This document shows, piece after piece, positions 29,489 to 41,336 of a DNA stretch of 64,000 nucleotides. Origin of the DNA: Streptococcus cuniculipharyngis. GTDB taxonomy: Bacteria > Bacillota > Bacilli > Lactobacillales > Streptococcaceae. The notes below the pieces were generated by a model. It saw only the letters and a program-made list of their open reading frames with translations. It ran no database searches and had not been told where the DNA came from. The translations under genes were made by a program, and so were the position numbers. Positions within the stretch are counted from its first letter, which is position 1. The number at the start of each line of letters is the position of its first letter. Location of the stretch: contig NZ_VOHL01000001.1 of the NCBI RefSeq assembly GCF_007859195.1, forward strand, positions 310,001 through 374,000. Reading direction: 5' to 3'.

Positions 29489-29875
29489 TCACTGTCCTTT
29501 TTCAAATAACCTCTTTTCATGGGGAAGAATCTGCTCTTGGTAATGGTCGATTTTGTAATCTAATTGATTTAGGGCCGCCTGTAAATCTGACAAGCGTTGG
29601 GCTAAAAGCTCTCGCTCCTTGGTCAAGAGAGCCACGCGCTCACTCAGGGTTTCTTGCCCCTGCCTAACCAAGTTCATGTAGGCTGACAAAGTCTCCACCG
29701 ACATACCCGCCTGCCTAAAACAGCGGATAAAGTTTAGAGTATCAACATCTCGTTGATTAAAGTCTCGAATCCCAGCCCTATCTCGCTTAATCTCAGGCAA
29801 GAGACCAATTTTTTCATAATAGCGAATGGTGTCTGCCGATAGGTTGGTCAGTTGGCAAACTGTTTTTATCTTCAT
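29489..29875 (-). CDS. MerR family transcriptional regulator
   Basis: 128-residue regulator with the MerR winged helix (MKIKTVCQLTNLSADTIRYYEKIGLLPEIKR), the DFNQRDVDTLNFIRCFRQAGMS helix 2-3 region, and a C-terminal coiled coil (80-120). Only one Cys (C51) lies past the helix-turn-helix and there is no Cys metal motif, so it is unlikely to be a metal sensor; a small-molecule or aldehyde/NADPH-linked type (AdhR-like) is possible. No divergent target gene is adjacent. AAGGAG precedes the ATG. Confidence 0.88.
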   Translation of the reverse strand: MKIKTVCQLTNLSADTIRYYEKIGLLPEIKRDRAGIRDFNQRDVDTLNFIRCFRQAGMSVETLSAYMNLVRQGQETLSERVALLTKERELLAQRLSDLQAALNQLDYKIDHYQEQILPHEKRLFEKGQ

Positions 29876-29902
29876 GCTTATCTCCTTAACATTTGGCTAA
29901 GA

Positions 29903-29928
29903 CAAAAGCTGGGCAACACCCAGCTCAT
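29903..29928 (-). terminator. Terminator of lepA
   Basis: AGCTGGG-TGTTG-CCCAGCT then TTTTGTCTT on the minus strand, just past the lepA stop. Confidence 0.8.
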
Positions 29929-29931
29929 TGC

Positions 29932-31758
29932 TTATTTTTCATCATCCATGCTCAAGACGCTCAAGAAGGCTTCTTGTGGTACTTCTACCGAACCGATAGA
30001 TTTCATCCGTTTCTTACCAGCTTTTTGTTTCTCAAGGAGTTTCCGTTTCCGCGACACGTCACCGCCATAACACTTGGCCAAAACATTTTTCCGCAAGGCC
30101 TTAATGTCTGTCCGAGCCACGATTTTATGCCCAATGGCAGCCTGAATAGGTACCTCAAACTGTTGACGTGGAATGATTTTCTTAAGTTTTTCCACGATAA
30201 TTTTCCCACGTTCATAGGCAAAATCACGGTGAACGATAAAGCTAAGGGCATCTACCTTGTCGCCATTGAGGAGAATATCCATCTTGACCAGACGTGAGGT
30301 ACGATACTCAGAAATCTCATAATCAAAGCTAGCATAGCCACGGGTTGATGACTTGAGCTTGTCAAAGAAATCAAAAACAATCTCCGCTAGGGGAATTTGG
30401 TAGATGACATTGACCCGATTGTCGTCAATGTATTCCATGGTTACAAAATCACCCCGCTTGCGTTGGGCTAGCTCCATAACCGCACCAACAAATTCCTGCG
30501 GCACCATGATTTGAGCCTTGACATAAGGCTCTTCAATGCTAGCCACCTTGGTTGGGTCAGGGAACTCACTAGGGTTAGACACTTCAAGCTGATTGCCATC
30601 TGTGGTATTGACATGATAAACCACCGATGGCGCAGTCATAATGAGGTCAATGTTGAACTCACGTTCCAAGCGTTCTTGGATAACGTCCATGTGCAAAAGC
30701 CCCAAAAAACCACAACGGAAACCAAAACCAAGGGCTTGGGACGTTTCTGGTTCAAATTGCAGACTGGCATCGTTGAGCTGAAGTTTTTCCAAAGCTTCAC
30801 GCAAGTCGTTGTACTTGTTGGACTCAATCGGATAAATCCCTGCAAAAACCATGGGGTTCATCTGCTTATAACCCGCCAAAGGCTCACTGGCTGGATTGCT
30901 TGCCAAGGTCACTGTATCACCGACACGGGTATCCGCAACGGTCTTGATAGAAGCCGCAATATAGCCAACATCACCGGTCGCCAAGAACTCACGTCCCATG
31001 GCTTTAGGGGTAAAAATTCCCACTTCTGTCACATCAAAGGTCTTGCCATTAGACATCAGTTGAATCTTATCGCCGGGCTTGACAATCCCGTCCATGACCC
31101 GCACTTGGAGAATGACACCACGATAAGCATCATAAACCGAATCAAAAATCAGGGCCTTCAAGGGAGCCTCGACATCACCAGTTGGGGCTGGCACTTTTTC
31201 AACGATTTGCTCCAAAATCTCCTCAATGCCGATTCCTGCCTTGGCTGAAGCCAAAACAGCCTCGCTGGCATCCAAGCCAATGACATCTTCTACCTCGGCA
31301 CGGACACGTTCCGGATCTGCTGCGGGCAAGTCAATCTTGTTGATAACCGGCAAGATTTCCAAGTCATTATCCAAAGCCAGATAGACGTTAGCAAGGGTTT
31401 GAGCCTCAATACCTTGAGCGGCATCCACCACCAAAATGGCTCCTTCACAAGCTGCCAAAGAACGTGACACTTCATAGGTAAAGTCCACGTGCCCTGGGGT
31501 ATCAATCAAGTGGAAAATATAGGTCTCGCCGTCCTTGGCGGTGTAATTCAATTCAATGGCATTGAGCTTGATGGTAATGCCACGCTCACGCTCCAAATCC
31601 ATGCTATCCAAGAGCTGGTCCTGCATTTCTCGGCTAGAAACAGTCTCTGTCTTTTCCAAGATACGGTCTGCCAGGGTTGATTTGCCATGATCAATGTGGG
31701 CGATGATGGAAAAATTCCGTATCTTTTCTTGACGTTTTTTCAATTCACTACTATTCAT
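29932..31758 (-). CDS. lepA: Elongation factor 4
   Basis: Ribosome-associated GTPase with a back-translocation or ribosome-biogenesis role. The 608 residues contain G1 AHIDHGKST (20-28), G3 DTPGHVDF and G4 NKIDLP, then the EF-G-like domains II, III and V and the unique LepA C-terminal domain ([20 protein letters not shown]). The ATG at 31758, five bases after AAAGGAT, is preferred to a TTG one codon earlier. Monocistronic between two hairpin terminators. Confidence 0.97.
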   Translation of the reverse strand: MNSSELKKRQEKIRNFSIIAHIDHGKSTLADRILEKTETVSSREMQDQLLDSMDLERERGITIKLNAIELNYTAKDGETYIFHLIDTPGHVDFTYEVSRSLAACEGAILVVDAAQGIEAQTLANVYLALDNDLEILPVINKIDLPAADPERVRAEVEDVIGLDASEAVLASAKAGIGIEEILEQIVEKVPAPTGDVEAPLKALIFDSVYDAYRGVILQVRVMDGIVKPGDKIQLMSNGKTFDVTEVGIFTPKAMGREFLATGDVGYIAASIKTVADTRVGDTVTLASNPASEPLAGYKQMNPMVFAGIYPIESNKYNDLREALEKLQLNDASLQFEPETSQALGFGFRCGFLGLLHMDVIQERLEREFNIDLIMTAPSVVYHVNTTDGNQLEVSNPSEFPDPTKVASIEEPYVKAQIMVPQEFVGAVMELAQRKRGDFVTMEYIDDNRVNVIYQIPLAEIVFDFFDKLKSSTRGYASFDYEISEYRTSRLVKMDILLNGDKVDALSFIVHRDFAYERGKIIVEKLKKIIPRQQFEVPIQAAIGHKIVARTDIKALRKNVLAKCYGGDVSRKRKLLEKQKAGKKRMKSIGSVEVPQEAFLSVLSMDDEK

Positions 31759-31838
31759 CAACTATCCTTTACTATTCGATTCAATATGTCCTATTATACC
31801 AAAAAATTCAACAAAATGGCTACTACTGTCATTAGAAA

Positions 31839-31870
31839 AACAAACACCAGTCTAACTGGTGCTTGTTCAA
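31839..31870 (-). terminator. Terminator of bglP
   Basis: AACAAGCACCAGT-TAG-ACTGGTGTTTGTT followed by TTTC on the minus strand. Confidence 0.8.
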
Positions 31871-31873
31871 GAC

Positions 31874-33799
<1,926 letters not shown>

Positions 33800-33828
33800 T
33801 CAACTGATATTTTCGGTTAAACAAACAA

Positions 33829-33904
33829 AAAACCTAAACAAATACCAAACAAGCCTCGACTGTCCCCAAGGGTGTCCTGCTTCTTTCGTATCTATTTAGG
33901 TTTT
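33829..33904 (-). terminator. Conditional terminator in the bglP leader
   Basis: Minus-strand AAAACCTAAA pairs with TTTAGGTTTT near 33829-33838; a long T-rich tail follows. The 5' arm overlaps the RAT element, so the two structures exclude each other. Confidence 0.85.
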
Positions 33905-33926
33905 GCCTGCTTACCAGTAACAATCC
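33899..33926 (-). promoter_or_regulatory. RAT antiterminator element of bglP
   Basis: 28-base minus-strand element beginning GGATTGTTACTGG and ending GCAGGCAAAACC, matching the bgl/lic RAT consensus bound by LicT-type proteins. Confidence 0.9.
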
Positions 33927-33935
33927 TTATGATTT

Positions 33936-33973
33936 TATTATAGCAGACTTTTGATTTTTTGCAAGCGTTTTTA
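33936..33973 (-). promoter_or_regulatory. bglP promoter with overlapping cre site
   Basis: Minus strand TTGCAA, 16-base spacer and TATAAT. The sequence TAAAAACGCTTGCA at 33960-33973 matches the CcpA cre consensus TGWAANCGNTNWCA at 12 of 14 bases and overlaps the -35, predicting glucose repression. Confidence 0.7.
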
Positions 33974-33985
33974 TGAAAAAAGTTA

Positions 33986-34021
33986 AAAAAATTTGATAAG
34001 GCTAAGCTACCCTATCAAATC
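33986..34021 (-). terminator. Terminator of licT
   Basis: ATTTGATA...TATCAAAT hairpin followed by TTTTTTT on the minus strand, directly after the licT stop and before the bglP promoter. Confidence 0.8.
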
Positions 34022-34873
34022 CTACTTGTTCATTTCTTGGCGTTGGATATGGATGGTCAGGTAAACCTGTTCATCACGACTCATGGGAAAGTCATAGGCC
34101 TGCTCCACATAAGTCTTAATCTTTTCGGTACAGGCAAAGGCTTGCGGGTAATTAACCTTGACCTGCTCATAAAGAAAGGCATCATTTTGTCCTTGAACCA
34201 TGCCATTAACCACACGCTGAGCAAAATAATTGATATGGGTCACCAAACGATGATAGTTGAGTGAAGTTTCCTCTGCTAGACTGCCAAAATGCAGGCGGAT
34301 AATTTCCAATATATCCACAATCATCTTGCCCACTTGTTGATTTTTCTCTCCCAGACGACCATTTTTCTGGGCATTGATAAAATGAAGGGCCACAGAAGCT
34401 GCTTCGCCCTGCTTGTTTTGGTCACTCACAAAGGATAGCCCCAACCGGCTAGTCATCAAATCTGTCGCATAAAGGCCCACCTCATATTCCTTGGGGCAAA
34501 ATTTGCGAATCTCCCAAGCCAAGGGGTTAGTCAGTGCCAAGCCTTCTGTCAAGCGAGTCAAAGCGTAATGCAAGTGGTCTGCTAAAGCAATATAGAGAGA
34601 AATATCAAATTGCTCTTCTAATAACGCCTGACCATGTTTGATGACGGCCATGACTAGGTCAATTTCCTCTGCCTTTAAATCACCGTAAATCTGGGACAAT
34701 TCTTGAGCTTTTTCTTGGTCCTCTAACACAAATTTTTTCTCAATCAAGCTAGGATCAAGAAAATCTCCTGATTTTCGTTGAAAACCGATGCCGCGTCCCA
34801 TGACAATGACTTCACGATTCTTGTCATCAAAGACCTGGACCACATTGTTATTATACACCCGTTCAATTTGCAT
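34022..34873 (-). CDS. licT: BglG/LicT family transcription antiterminator
   Basis: RNA-binding antiterminator of 283 residues. The N-terminal CAT domain (1-55, MQIERVYNNNVVQVFDDKNREVIVMGRGIGF) binds the RAT element. PRD1 has its conserved histidine in ADHLHYALTR and PRD2 has NYHRLVTHINYF and HIQRQ; these are phosphorylated by the PTS to set activity. The RAT upstream of bglP is the evident target. licT has its own promoter and a terminator before bglP, so its supply does not depend on antitermination. Confidence 0.95.
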   Translation of the reverse strand: MQIERVYNNNVVQVFDDKNREVIVMGRGIGFQRKSGDFLDPSLIEKKFVLEDQEKAQELSQIYGDLKAEEIDLVMAVIKHGQALLEEQFDISLYIALADHLHYALTRLTEGLALTNPLAWEIRKFCPKEYEVGLYATDLMTSRLGLSFVSDQNKQGEAASVALHFINAQKNGRLGEKNQQVGKMIVDILEIIRLHFGSLAEETSLNYHRLVTHINYFAQRVVNGMVQGQNDAFLYEQVKVNYPQAFACTEKIKTYVEQAYDFPMSRDEQVYLTIHIQRQEMNK

Positions 34874-34915
34874 GCCTATTCTCCATTTGCTTCCCTAAAG
34901 TCTTTATCCTCTTCT

Positions 34916-34944
34916 ATCCTATTAAAATTTCCCTTATTTTGCAA
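34916..34944 (-). promoter_or_regulatory. Promoter of licT
   Basis: TTGCAA (34939-34944), 17-base spacer, TAGGAT (34916-34921) on the minus strand. Confidence 0.6.
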
Positions 34945-34968
34945 GAGCTAATCACATTATTTTATCAA

Positions 34969-35610
34969 TCAAGTCATTTTATCTAACTGTTTAAATTGGA
35001 AGTAGCTGAGGACCGTCAGACCCCAAAAGAAAACCTCATAAATGAGCAAGAAAATTAAAAAACAGTGCAAAAAGAAAGTCTCTGGTAGTATCTTAATGAC
35101 CGGATCGGTGTAGGGATTAAACAGCCAATTAGTTTTGCCAATAAAAACAAGGGAATGAAAAAAGATAAACACGCGATTGAAGCCCACTAGACTCCCCAGT
35201 AAGGCAAGAGCTAATGGAAAAATAGCTAATTGGCTAAATAATTTCCTATACAAAAAGAGTGTCCCCGCTATGATTTCTCGCCTCAGCCAAAAGAGACTTG
35301 GCAAAATACCAATAAGCACAAGAGCTGTAACTAATTGAAAGAGGAGTTTAACGTCTTTAAAATGGCTAAGACCACTGGCAGATGAGGGAAAATCAGGCAT
35401 GGCTAGACGATTGACCCAGGACTGAGTCAAGTAGACCATGAGATGATTAAAATTGGCTATGATGGTTTTGGCAGACAAATAGGTCGCTTCCTTTAGCTGC
35501 AACCAAGAAATTTCCCAGGGAAACAGTAGCCAGGCCAAATAAATGGTGACGAGGACACTCAAAGCCACTAGCCACAAGACTAGACCCAAAAATTGCCAAT
35601 TAATTTTCAT
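34969..35610 (-). CDS. TIGR01906 family membrane protein
   Basis: 213-residue integral membrane protein with about five helices: 8-28, one at ~95, ~130, ~150 and a C-terminal one near 185-205. A soluble exterior loop (35-85) lies between the first two. It matches the lactobacillales TIGR01906 family, of unknown function, which is typically next to the TIGR01457 HAD gene as here. ATG 35610 overlaps the HAD gene end by 11 bases. It is the last gene of the hemW-thioesterase-HAD operon. Confidence 0.82.
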   Translation of the reverse strand: MKINWQFLGLVLWLVALSVLVTIYLAWLLFPWEISWLQLKEATYLSAKTIIANFNHLMVYLTQSWVNRLAMPDFPSSASGLSHFKDVKLLFQLVTALVLIGILPSLFWLRREIIAGTLFLYRKLFSQLAIFPLALALLGSLVGFNRVFIFFHSLVFIGKTNWLFNPYTDPVIKILPETFFLHCFLIFLLIYEVFFWGLTVLSYFQFKQLDKMT

Positions 35611-36373
35611 CAAATGACCACTCCGCTAAACTTGATAGGACATGGCTAGGCTGCACCGGTAATTGAGCCACTTCTTCCGCCTTAGTAAAACCAGTGGTGA
35701 CCAAGAGCGTCGCAAGCCCATAATCTAAACCTGCCTTAATATCAGTTAGGTAGTTATCTCCGACCATGATGCTTTCCTCTTTTTTAGTGCCCAACCAGGC
35801 TAAGGCCTTTTCCATGATGATACCTTCTGGTTTTCCAATAATGGTCGGTTTGACTCGCGTGGCAGCCTCTAGCAGGGCTAAAATAGAGCCTGCTCCAGGT
35901 AACAGCCCACGCTCCGTCGGAATATTCAAATCAGGGTTGGTCCCAATAAAGACTGCCCCCTTTTGAATCGCCAGGGTGGCTAAAGCTAGTTGGTCATAGG
36001 TTAGCTGCCAGTTCAAGCCCACAACCACATAAGCTGGTTGCTCAAGGTCTTCTCGATAGCCTGCCTGCCAAATGGCCGATTGTAGACCAACTTCACCAAT
36101 GACATAGGCTGTTTTTTCCAACCCCAAATCATTCATATAGTCCACAGTAGCCAAGACAGCTGTATAGATACTTGACAAGGGGGTCTGAATAGCAAATTTT
36201 TCAGCCAACATCTGCTGAATCATCTCTGGTGTGCGGGTCGTATTATTGGTAACAAACAAGTAGGGGAGTTCCCGTGCTTGCAAGTCATAGACAAACTGAC
36301 GACCGGCCTCAATGATCTCATCCCCCTTATAAATTGTTCCATCTAAATCAATTAAATACCCTCTATAGGTCAT
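35600..36373 (-). CDS. TIGR01457 family HAD-type hydrolase (NagD-like)
   Basis: 257-residue phosphatase of HAD subfamily IIA. Motif I is LIDLDGTIY with nucleophile D9 and acid/base D11, motif II is VTNNTTRT, the Lys motif lies in IIGKPEG, and motif IV is [12 protein letters not shown]. The cap domain lies between motifs II and III. Likely dephosphorylates small sugar or nucleotide phosphates; the substrate is unknown. Overlaps the thioesterase upstream by 11 bases. Confidence 0.9.
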   Translation of the reverse strand: MTYRGYLIDLDGTIYKGDEIIEAGRQFVYDLQARELPYLFVTNNTTRTPEMIQQMLAEKFAIQTPLSSIYTAVLATVDYMNDLGLEKTAYVIGEVGLQSAIWQAGYREDLEQPAYVVVGLNWQLTYDQLALATLAIQKGAVFIGTNPDLNIPTERGLLPGAGSILALLEAATRVKPTIIGKPEGIIMEKALAWLGTKKEESIMVGDNYLTDIKAGLDYGLATLLVTTGFTKAEEVAQLPVQPSHVLSSLAEWSFDEN

Positions 36374-37106
36374 TTTGTCTCCATTCTATTTCTGCCTGGG
36401 CATGTAGGCCAGCTTCGGACCTAATACAGTGTTGACTTCTTGTTCCCTTTAAGCTACATTGGCTACTTACCTGATCAGTTGCCTGAATTTCCTTCACATA
36501 ACTTAAATGAATAGTCTTGGGACTATGGTTTCGCAAAAACGCTAGGGGCAGATCATCATAAAACCAGTCCATATAACGACCATTATTAACATGGGCATTT
36601 TGATCTAAATCAGAGTAAAGGACGGGGAAAGTCCGTTTGCTCTCCGGCGTAAAGCTGGCAAATTGAGGGACTTTGAGTCGTTGTTTGATCTTCTCTGCCT
36701 GATAAGGGGCTACAATCTCTTCTAAAACCTGATGGGGTCTGCGACTCTGGTAATCTAATAGGACGAAGCTCGCCTTAATGGTCAATAATTTCTCTCCGGT
36801 CTTGGTCAAGACGTCAAACTGACGGTAGCAAATCAAACGATTGTAGGACAAGGCCTCCGTTCGAATAAGAATTTCTTCACGGTAGCGAGGGAGACGCTCA
36901 ATCATTAACTGATAATCTGTCACTACCCAGACCAGACCATAAGTCTCTAAAAGACTCTGGTCACTAAGGCCCAGAGCTTCTGATTGATATCCTGAAACCT
37001 GTAACGCTAAGGATAGTAAACTTGATAAGCGCATCTTATGATTCACATCAACTTGATAAAAAGGAACCTGATAATTAAACGTGTACTGTTTTCCCATCTT
37101 CCTCAC
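36363..37106 (-). CDS. Acyl-ACP thioesterase family protein
   Basis: Tandem hot-dog fold protein of 247 residues. The first half has the hot-dog helix ([21 protein letters not shown]) and the second the [16 protein letters not shown] block, with the catalytic Asn/His pair of plant-like FatA/FatB thioesterases. It would release free fatty acids from acyl carrier protein in the cytoplasm. The start is either GTG 37106, overlapping the hemW stop as GTGA, or ATG 37097; neither has ideal ribosome spacing. Confidence 0.9.
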   Translation of the reverse strand: MRKMGKQYTFNYQVPFYQVDVNHKMRLSSLLSLALQVSGYQSEALGLSDQSLLETYGLVWVVTDYQLMIERLPRYREEILIRTEALSYNRLICYRQFDVLTKTGEKLLTIKASFVLLDYQSRRPHQVLEEIVAPYQAEKIKQRLKVPQFASFTPESKRTFPVLYSDLDQNAHVNNGRYMDWFYDDLPLAFLRNHSPKTIHLSYVKEIQATDQVSSQCSLKGTRSQHCIRSEAGLHAQAEIEWRQNDL

Positions 37107-38242
37107 CCCAAGATAAATTTCTCAGCAACCGTATCACCCAAAAACAAGCCTTTTTTCGTCATACGGATAAAGTCTTTATCCTCTGACAAAAGGCCTTCTG
37201 CTCGTAACTCTTTGACAACCTGACCATACTGGTCGTCAAATGATAGGCCAAATTTTTGCTCAAATCGTTTAACCGAGACACCGGATTTTTTTCGGAGACC
37301 AAGAAAAAATTCTTCCTCCATCTGCTCGTTTTTAGTGAGCACCTCTTCAGATAGGCGGGCATGGTTGGTCTCACGAATTGCCTTGAGGTAGTGCTGAATC
37401 GGCCCCCGATTACGGTAACGCATACCATTGATATAGCCAGACGCCCCTGCTCCACATCCAAAGTATTCATCATTATCCCAATACATCAGATTGTGGCGGC
37501 TTTCAAATCCAGGTTTGGTAAAATTAGAAATCTCATAATGCTCAAAACCATTAGCTTCCATTTGCTGGATGATATACTCAAACATCTCAGCTTCAAGGTC
37601 TTCCGTTGGTAAATTTAACTTACCCCGTCGCATTTTATTCATAAAAACCGTGTGGTGCTCTAAAATCAAACTATAAAGGCTCAGATGGGGAATATCCAAA
37701 GCCAAAGCTTTCTTGACATTCTCTTCTACATCAGCCATGGTTTGGCGGGGCAGTGCATAAATCAAATCAATGGAAATATTATGAAAGCCTGCTGTTTTTA
37801 AGCTATCAATGGTGCTATAAATCTGAGCTTCATTGTGGCTACGGCCAATCTGCTTCAAATGCCGATCATTGAAGGTCTGGACCCCCAGAGAGACCCGATT
37901 AACCGCTGAATCTTTTAACACAGCAATTTTATCCTCAGTTAAATCACCAGGATTAGCCTCAATGGTAAATTCCTCCAACATGTCGAGATTAATTTGCTCG
38001 GTCAGATGACTCAGCAAATAATCTAACTGCCGGGCTGTGATAGCGGTCGGGGTTCCTCCACCGATATAAAGCGTCCGTAAATCACGAATTTCATAAGCTT
38101 TGATTTCACGAATCAAGGCTTCTAAGTAGTCATCCACAGGCTGATTTTTGATAAAAACCTTAGAAAAATCACAGTAATAACAAATTTGAGTACAAAAAGG
38201 AATGTGGACATAGGCTGAGGTTGGTTTTTTTAACATAGTCAT
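37103..38242 (-). CDS. hemW: Radical SAM heme chaperone HemW
   Basis: Radical SAM protein of 379 residues formerly annotated as oxygen-independent coproporphyrinogen oxidase. The 4Fe-4S cysteines are C17, C21 and C24 (FCTQICYYCDF), followed by YIGGGTPTA, EANPGDLT and SLGVQTFND. It has the HemW C-terminal domain and binds heme for insertion into targets in other bacteria; the role in a heme-auxotrophic streptococcus is uncertain. An extended -10 (TGG-TAAAAT, 38243-38251) lies directly before the start, placing a transcript start at the second ATG, 38236. Confidence 0.93.
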   Translation of the reverse strand: MTMLKKPTSAYVHIPFCTQICYYCDFSKVFIKNQPVDDYLEALIREIKAYEIRDLRTLYIGGGTPTAITARQLDYLLSHLTEQINLDMLEEFTIEANPGDLTEDKIAVLKDSAVNRVSLGVQTFNDRHLKQIGRSHNEAQIYSTIDSLKTAGFHNISIDLIYALPRQTMADVEENVKKALALDIPHLSLYSLILEHHTVFMNKMRRGKLNLPTEDLEAEMFEYIIQQMEANGFEHYEISNFTKPGFESRHNLMYWDNDEYFGCGAGASGYINGMRYRNRGPIQHYLKAIRETNHARLSEEVLTKNEQMEEEFFLGLRKKSGVSVKRFEQKFGLSFDDQYGQVVKELRAEGLLSEDKDFIRMTKKGLFLGDTVAEKFILG

Positions 38243-38251
38243 ATTTTACCA
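38243..38251 (-). promoter_or_regulatory. Extended -10 promoter abutting hemW
   Basis: TGGTAAAAT on the minus strand ends six bases before the ATG at 38236 and touches the ATG at 38242; a transcript from it would have virtually no leader. Confidence 0.45.
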
Positions 38252-38313
38252 CTTTTCCATTCAAAAGCCAGGTTTTAAGTGTCAAAGAGAGCCTGATAAT
38301 GTTTCCAAATACC

Positions 38314-38919
38314 TCATAAAGATTTTTGAAACAATCTAGCCCCTTCAGCTGATAAATCTTCCTTAAACTGAAACCCCCACTGTTCATAAAGCGCTTCTGT
38401 TGCCGTATTCGTAGCCTTTAGGCGTAAGCCATCAATGTGACCTTTCTGGACTACTTCATTTTCAACCAGCTGATAAATTGTCGTCATCACATGTTTGTCA
38501 ACCAAGCCGGGTTTGAAAATTAGGACCAGATGCCCTATTCTAGAAAACAGACTTAGCTGATAAAAAGCAACAAGAGCACCATTTCTGAGGATTTCACCTT
38601 GGGCTTGAGGAGGTTCCTTTCCCCAAAGAGATTCTTTAAGGGACGCAGCTAGTAAAGAGTCTTCTGATAATGACGCCCAGTTAGTGACAATCTCTTGTCC
38701 TTGTTCCTTGTCCAAGGGCTGGAGGTAAAATGAAGGTTCCTCCGCTAGGCGACAAAAGATCTTATTCAGTTGCCTTAATCGTCTTTTTTGTGTCTGAGGG
38801 TTGGAGGTTTGATAGACATAGGCCATATAGCCCTCTTGATAAGCAGGGACCATCTCTGAAAACACCACTTGGGCTTGAGAGGAAAAAGATTTAACAAAAT
38901 CTTCTTGCTTAGGGGTCAT
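38314..38919 (-). CDS. GNAT family N-acetyltransferase
   Basis: 201-residue protein. The N-terminal ~90 residues are helical and charged. The C-terminal part has the GNAT pattern: strand LVAFYQLSLFS, acetyl-CoA-binding region and the terminal LKATNTATEALYEQWGFQ motif. The substrate is unknown. The start ATG at 38919 follows AAAGGAAG by four bases and is preferred over the upstream TTG-type start at 38940. There is no promoter between it and the glmM terminator, so it may depend on read-through. Confidence 0.82.
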   Translation of the reverse strand: MTPKQEDFVKSFSSQAQVVFSEMVPAYQEGYMAYVYQTSNPQTQKRRLRQLNKIFCRLAEEPSFYLQPLDKEQGQEIVTNWASLSEDSLLAASLKESLWGKEPPQAQGEILRNGALVAFYQLSLFSRIGHLVLIFKPGLVDKHVMTTIYQLVENEVVQKGHIDGLRLKATNTATEALYEQWGFQFKEDLSAEGARLFQKSL

Positions 38920-38936
38920 CGCGCTTCCTTTCTGTA

Positions 38937-38962
38937 GCAAAAAAGTACCATCAGGTACTTTT
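38937..38962 (-). terminator. Terminator of cdaA-cdaR-glmM
   Basis: AAAAGTACC-TGAT-GGTACTTTTTTG on the minus strand just past the glmM stop. Confidence 0.8.
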
Positions 38963-38966
38963 AAGG

Positions 38967-40316
38967 TTAACGACCAATTTCTGCCTGAACAACTGCAGCA
39001 ATGGTATCTACATAATAGTCAACTGCTTCATGACTTGGAGCTTCAGCCATCACCCGCAAAAGGGGTTCTGTGCCACTTGGACGAACCAAAATCCGCCCAT
39101 TACCAGCCATTTCTGTCTCCATTTTCTCAATAATCGCTGCGATAGCCGGTACTTCCATGGCCTTATCCTTCATTTGATTATCAACACGGATATTGACCAA
39201 CTTTTGTGGATAGATAGTTAGTTCTGCAGCCAGTTCAGAGAGGGACTTCCCTGTCTCCTGCATAATTTTAGTAAGTTGAATTGCCGTTAATTGACCATCT
39301 CCGGTAGTGTTGTAATCCATAATAATGACATGACCTGACTGCTCACCACCAAGATTATAGCCTGACTGACGCATTTCCTCAACAACATATCGGTCACCTA
39401 CCGCTGTAATAGCCTTTTCAATGCCTAACTTGTCCAAGGCTTTATGGAAACCCAAGTTGGACATGACCGTCGTCACGATGGTATTTTTAGCCAACAAGCC
39501 TTTTTCTGACAAGTACTTACCGATAATAAACATAATCTTGTCACCATCAACCAGCTGACCTAGCTCGTCAACTGCGATTAAACGGTCACTATCACCATCA
39601 AAGGCCAAACCAATGGCTGCCTTTTCCGCAAGCACCAAGGCTTGTAAATCTTCTGGGTGGGTTGAACCAACACCGTCATTAATATTTAAACCATTCGGTT
39701 TCTCACCAATCATAGTGATATCTGCCCCCAAATCCAGGAAAATATTCCGAGCAGATGCAACTGCAGCTCCATTTGCTGTATCAAGGGCTACTTTCATGCC
39801 ATTTAAATCAACCCCTGTTGATGTCAAGAATTTCTCATATTTCCGAATTCCCTCAGGGTAGGCAACCAAGCGTCCCAGCCCTTCAGCACTTGGCCGAGGG
39901 AGCTGGTCTGTCTCCGCATCCAAGAGGGCTTCAATTTCCAATTCAACATCATCATTGAGTTTAAAGCCATCATTACCGAAAAATTTAATCCCATTGTCTT
40001 GAGCTGGATTATGACTGGCTGAAATCATGACCCCAGCACTAGCATTTTCCGTACGCACCAGATAAGAGACTCCTGGTGTCGCCAAAACACCGAGCTGATA
40101 AACTTCAATACCAACCGATAAGAGACCCGCTACTAGGGCTGCTTCCAACATCTGACCAGAAATCCGCGTATCTCTAGCCACAAACACTCGTGGTTGCCCT
40201 GTCTCATGTTGACTCAAAACATAGCCACCAAAACGACCTAATTTAAATGCTAATTCTGGTGTTAATTCAAGATTGGCTTGACCACGAACACCGTCTGTTC
40301 CAAAATATTTTCCCAT
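38967..40316 (-). CDS. glmM: Phosphoglucosamine mutase
   Basis: Converts glucosamine 6-phosphate to glucosamine 1-phosphate for UDP-GlcNAc and peptidoglycan. The 449 residues begin [12 protein letters not shown], and the phosphoserine loop is [14 protein letters not shown]. The metal loop is AFDGDSDR and the C-terminal phosphate-binding loop is [12 protein letters not shown]. The ATG at 40316 gives the canonical N-terminus; upstream GTG at 40337 would add MPRARNN and is less likely. It completes the cdaA-cdaR-glmM operon found across Firmicutes. Confidence 0.97.
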   Translation of the reverse strand: MGKYFGTDGVRGQANLELTPELAFKLGRFGGYVLSQHETGQPRVFVARDTRISGQMLEAALVAGLLSVGIEVYQLGVLATPGVSYLVRTENASAGVMISASHNPAQDNGIKFFGNDGFKLNDDVELEIEALLDAETDQLPRPSAEGLGRLVAYPEGIRKYEKFLTSTGVDLNGMKVALDTANGAAVASARNIFLDLGADITMIGEKPNGLNINDGVGSTHPEDLQALVLAEKAAIGLAFDGDSDRLIAVDELGQLVDGDKIMFIIGKYLSEKGLLAKNTIVTTVMSNLGFHKALDKLGIEKAITAVGDRYVVEEMRQSGYNLGGEQSGHVIIMDYNTTGDGQLTAIQLTKIMQETGKSLSELAAELTIYPQKLVNIRVDNQMKDKAMEVPAIAAIIEKMETEMAGNGRILVRPSGTEPLLRVMAEAPSHEAVDYYVDTIAAVVQAEIGR

Positions 40317-40373
40317 GTTATTACGTGCCCTTGGCACTTCCTCTACTTTCTATTGATCTTTTTTATTTAGTAA

Positions 40374-41336
40374 TTATTTAGGGACAACTGTTAATTTAAC
40401 CTTAACTTGCGCTGGTGTCACTGTTACTCCTTCTGGGGCTGTCAGGGTTAGCATCTGGCTAGTGTCTTTAGAAATGCCAGTAATATCCACCTTGGCGACC
40501 AACTCATTGATGGCGTCTAGGCGTTCTTGACTCCCCTGTAGAGTAACCTGCTCCTGCTCAAGTTTATACAGAATGTTGGACAAATTATCTTCCAGTTTTC
40601 CAGTTAATTCCACCTTAACTGGAACGGTTTTAATAATAGGGGCAACCTCTACCTTTAATCTCGTCTTAGGCGGTTCAATGATGCTTGGTAAAACCACACC
40701 ATCTGCTGATACCGCCTGTAAGGTTACTTGACCATTATAATTATCAGATAGGACCAAATCATCTGGCAGTTTGGCCACCACCCGACTAACCTGTGCCAAG
40801 GTATTTTCATCACTGGTGACAGTCACCTCATCATCCTCTGTTGCCATAGAAACCAGACGATAACCATCAGCTAATTTTATGCTATTTGTATCCACACTGG
40901 CCTTGAAGGTTTTGGTCTTTTTCAGACCGATTGTCACACTAATACTTGGCGGTGAAACCTTTGCCGTCATTCCCGATGGCAAATCCCTAATATCCAATTT
41001 CACCTTGGTGGTTCCTTCACGGACATTTCGTAAATCTGCTACCACCTTAAATTTGCGGGTATCGCTATTAATTTCAGAATCTAGCTTGACTCGATTGGTT
41101 GAAGTGAGATAAACTTCCGCATCATAAGAATAACCAACAATAAAATATTTATCACTGTCATACTGGATATCAATTGGCACATGTTCTAAGGTGTAGGTGT
41201 AGGTTTCTGATGATTGATTGGAAGGGCTTGTTTTGTTATTATAACGAGCTGCCGTTGCGGTTAAAAATAAGAGTAGGGTCAGTCCTACAGAAATCAAAAT
41301 CAGGCTAAACCTGGTACTAAACAATCGCTTAAACAT
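40374..41336 (-). CDS. cdaR: CdaA regulator CdaR (YbbR domains)
   Basis: Membrane-anchored partner of the diadenylate cyclase, 320 residues. A single N-terminal helix (about 9-27) is followed by repeated YbbR beta-domains on the outer face (e.g. TYTLEHVPIDIQYDSDKYFIV, PSISVTIGLKKTKTF, VPVKVELTGKL). It modulates c-di-AMP synthesis in Bacillus and Listeria. It overlaps cdaA by eight bases and precedes glmM by 57. Confidence 0.93.
   Translation of the reverse strand: MFKRLFSTRFSLILISVGLTLLLFLTATAARYNNKTSPSNQSSETYTYTLEHVPIDIQYDSDKYFIVGYSYDAEVYLTSTNRVKLDSEINSDTRKFKVVADLRNVREGTTKVKLDIRDLPSGMTAKVSPPSISVTIGLKKTKTFKASVDTNSIKLADGYRLVSMATEDDEVTVTSDENTLAQVSRVVAKLPDDLVLSDNYNGQVTLQAVSADGVVLPSIIEPPKTRLKVEVAPIIKTVPVKVELTGKLEDNLSNILYKLEQEQVTLQGSQERLDAINELVAKVDITGISKDTSQMLTLTAPEGVTVTPAQVKVKLTVVPK

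Noticed and set aside
30511-31248. 245-codon open frame on the plus strand
   Set aside because: Lies wholly antisense to lepA, in the domain-encoding region; no ribosome site and no recognisable protein.
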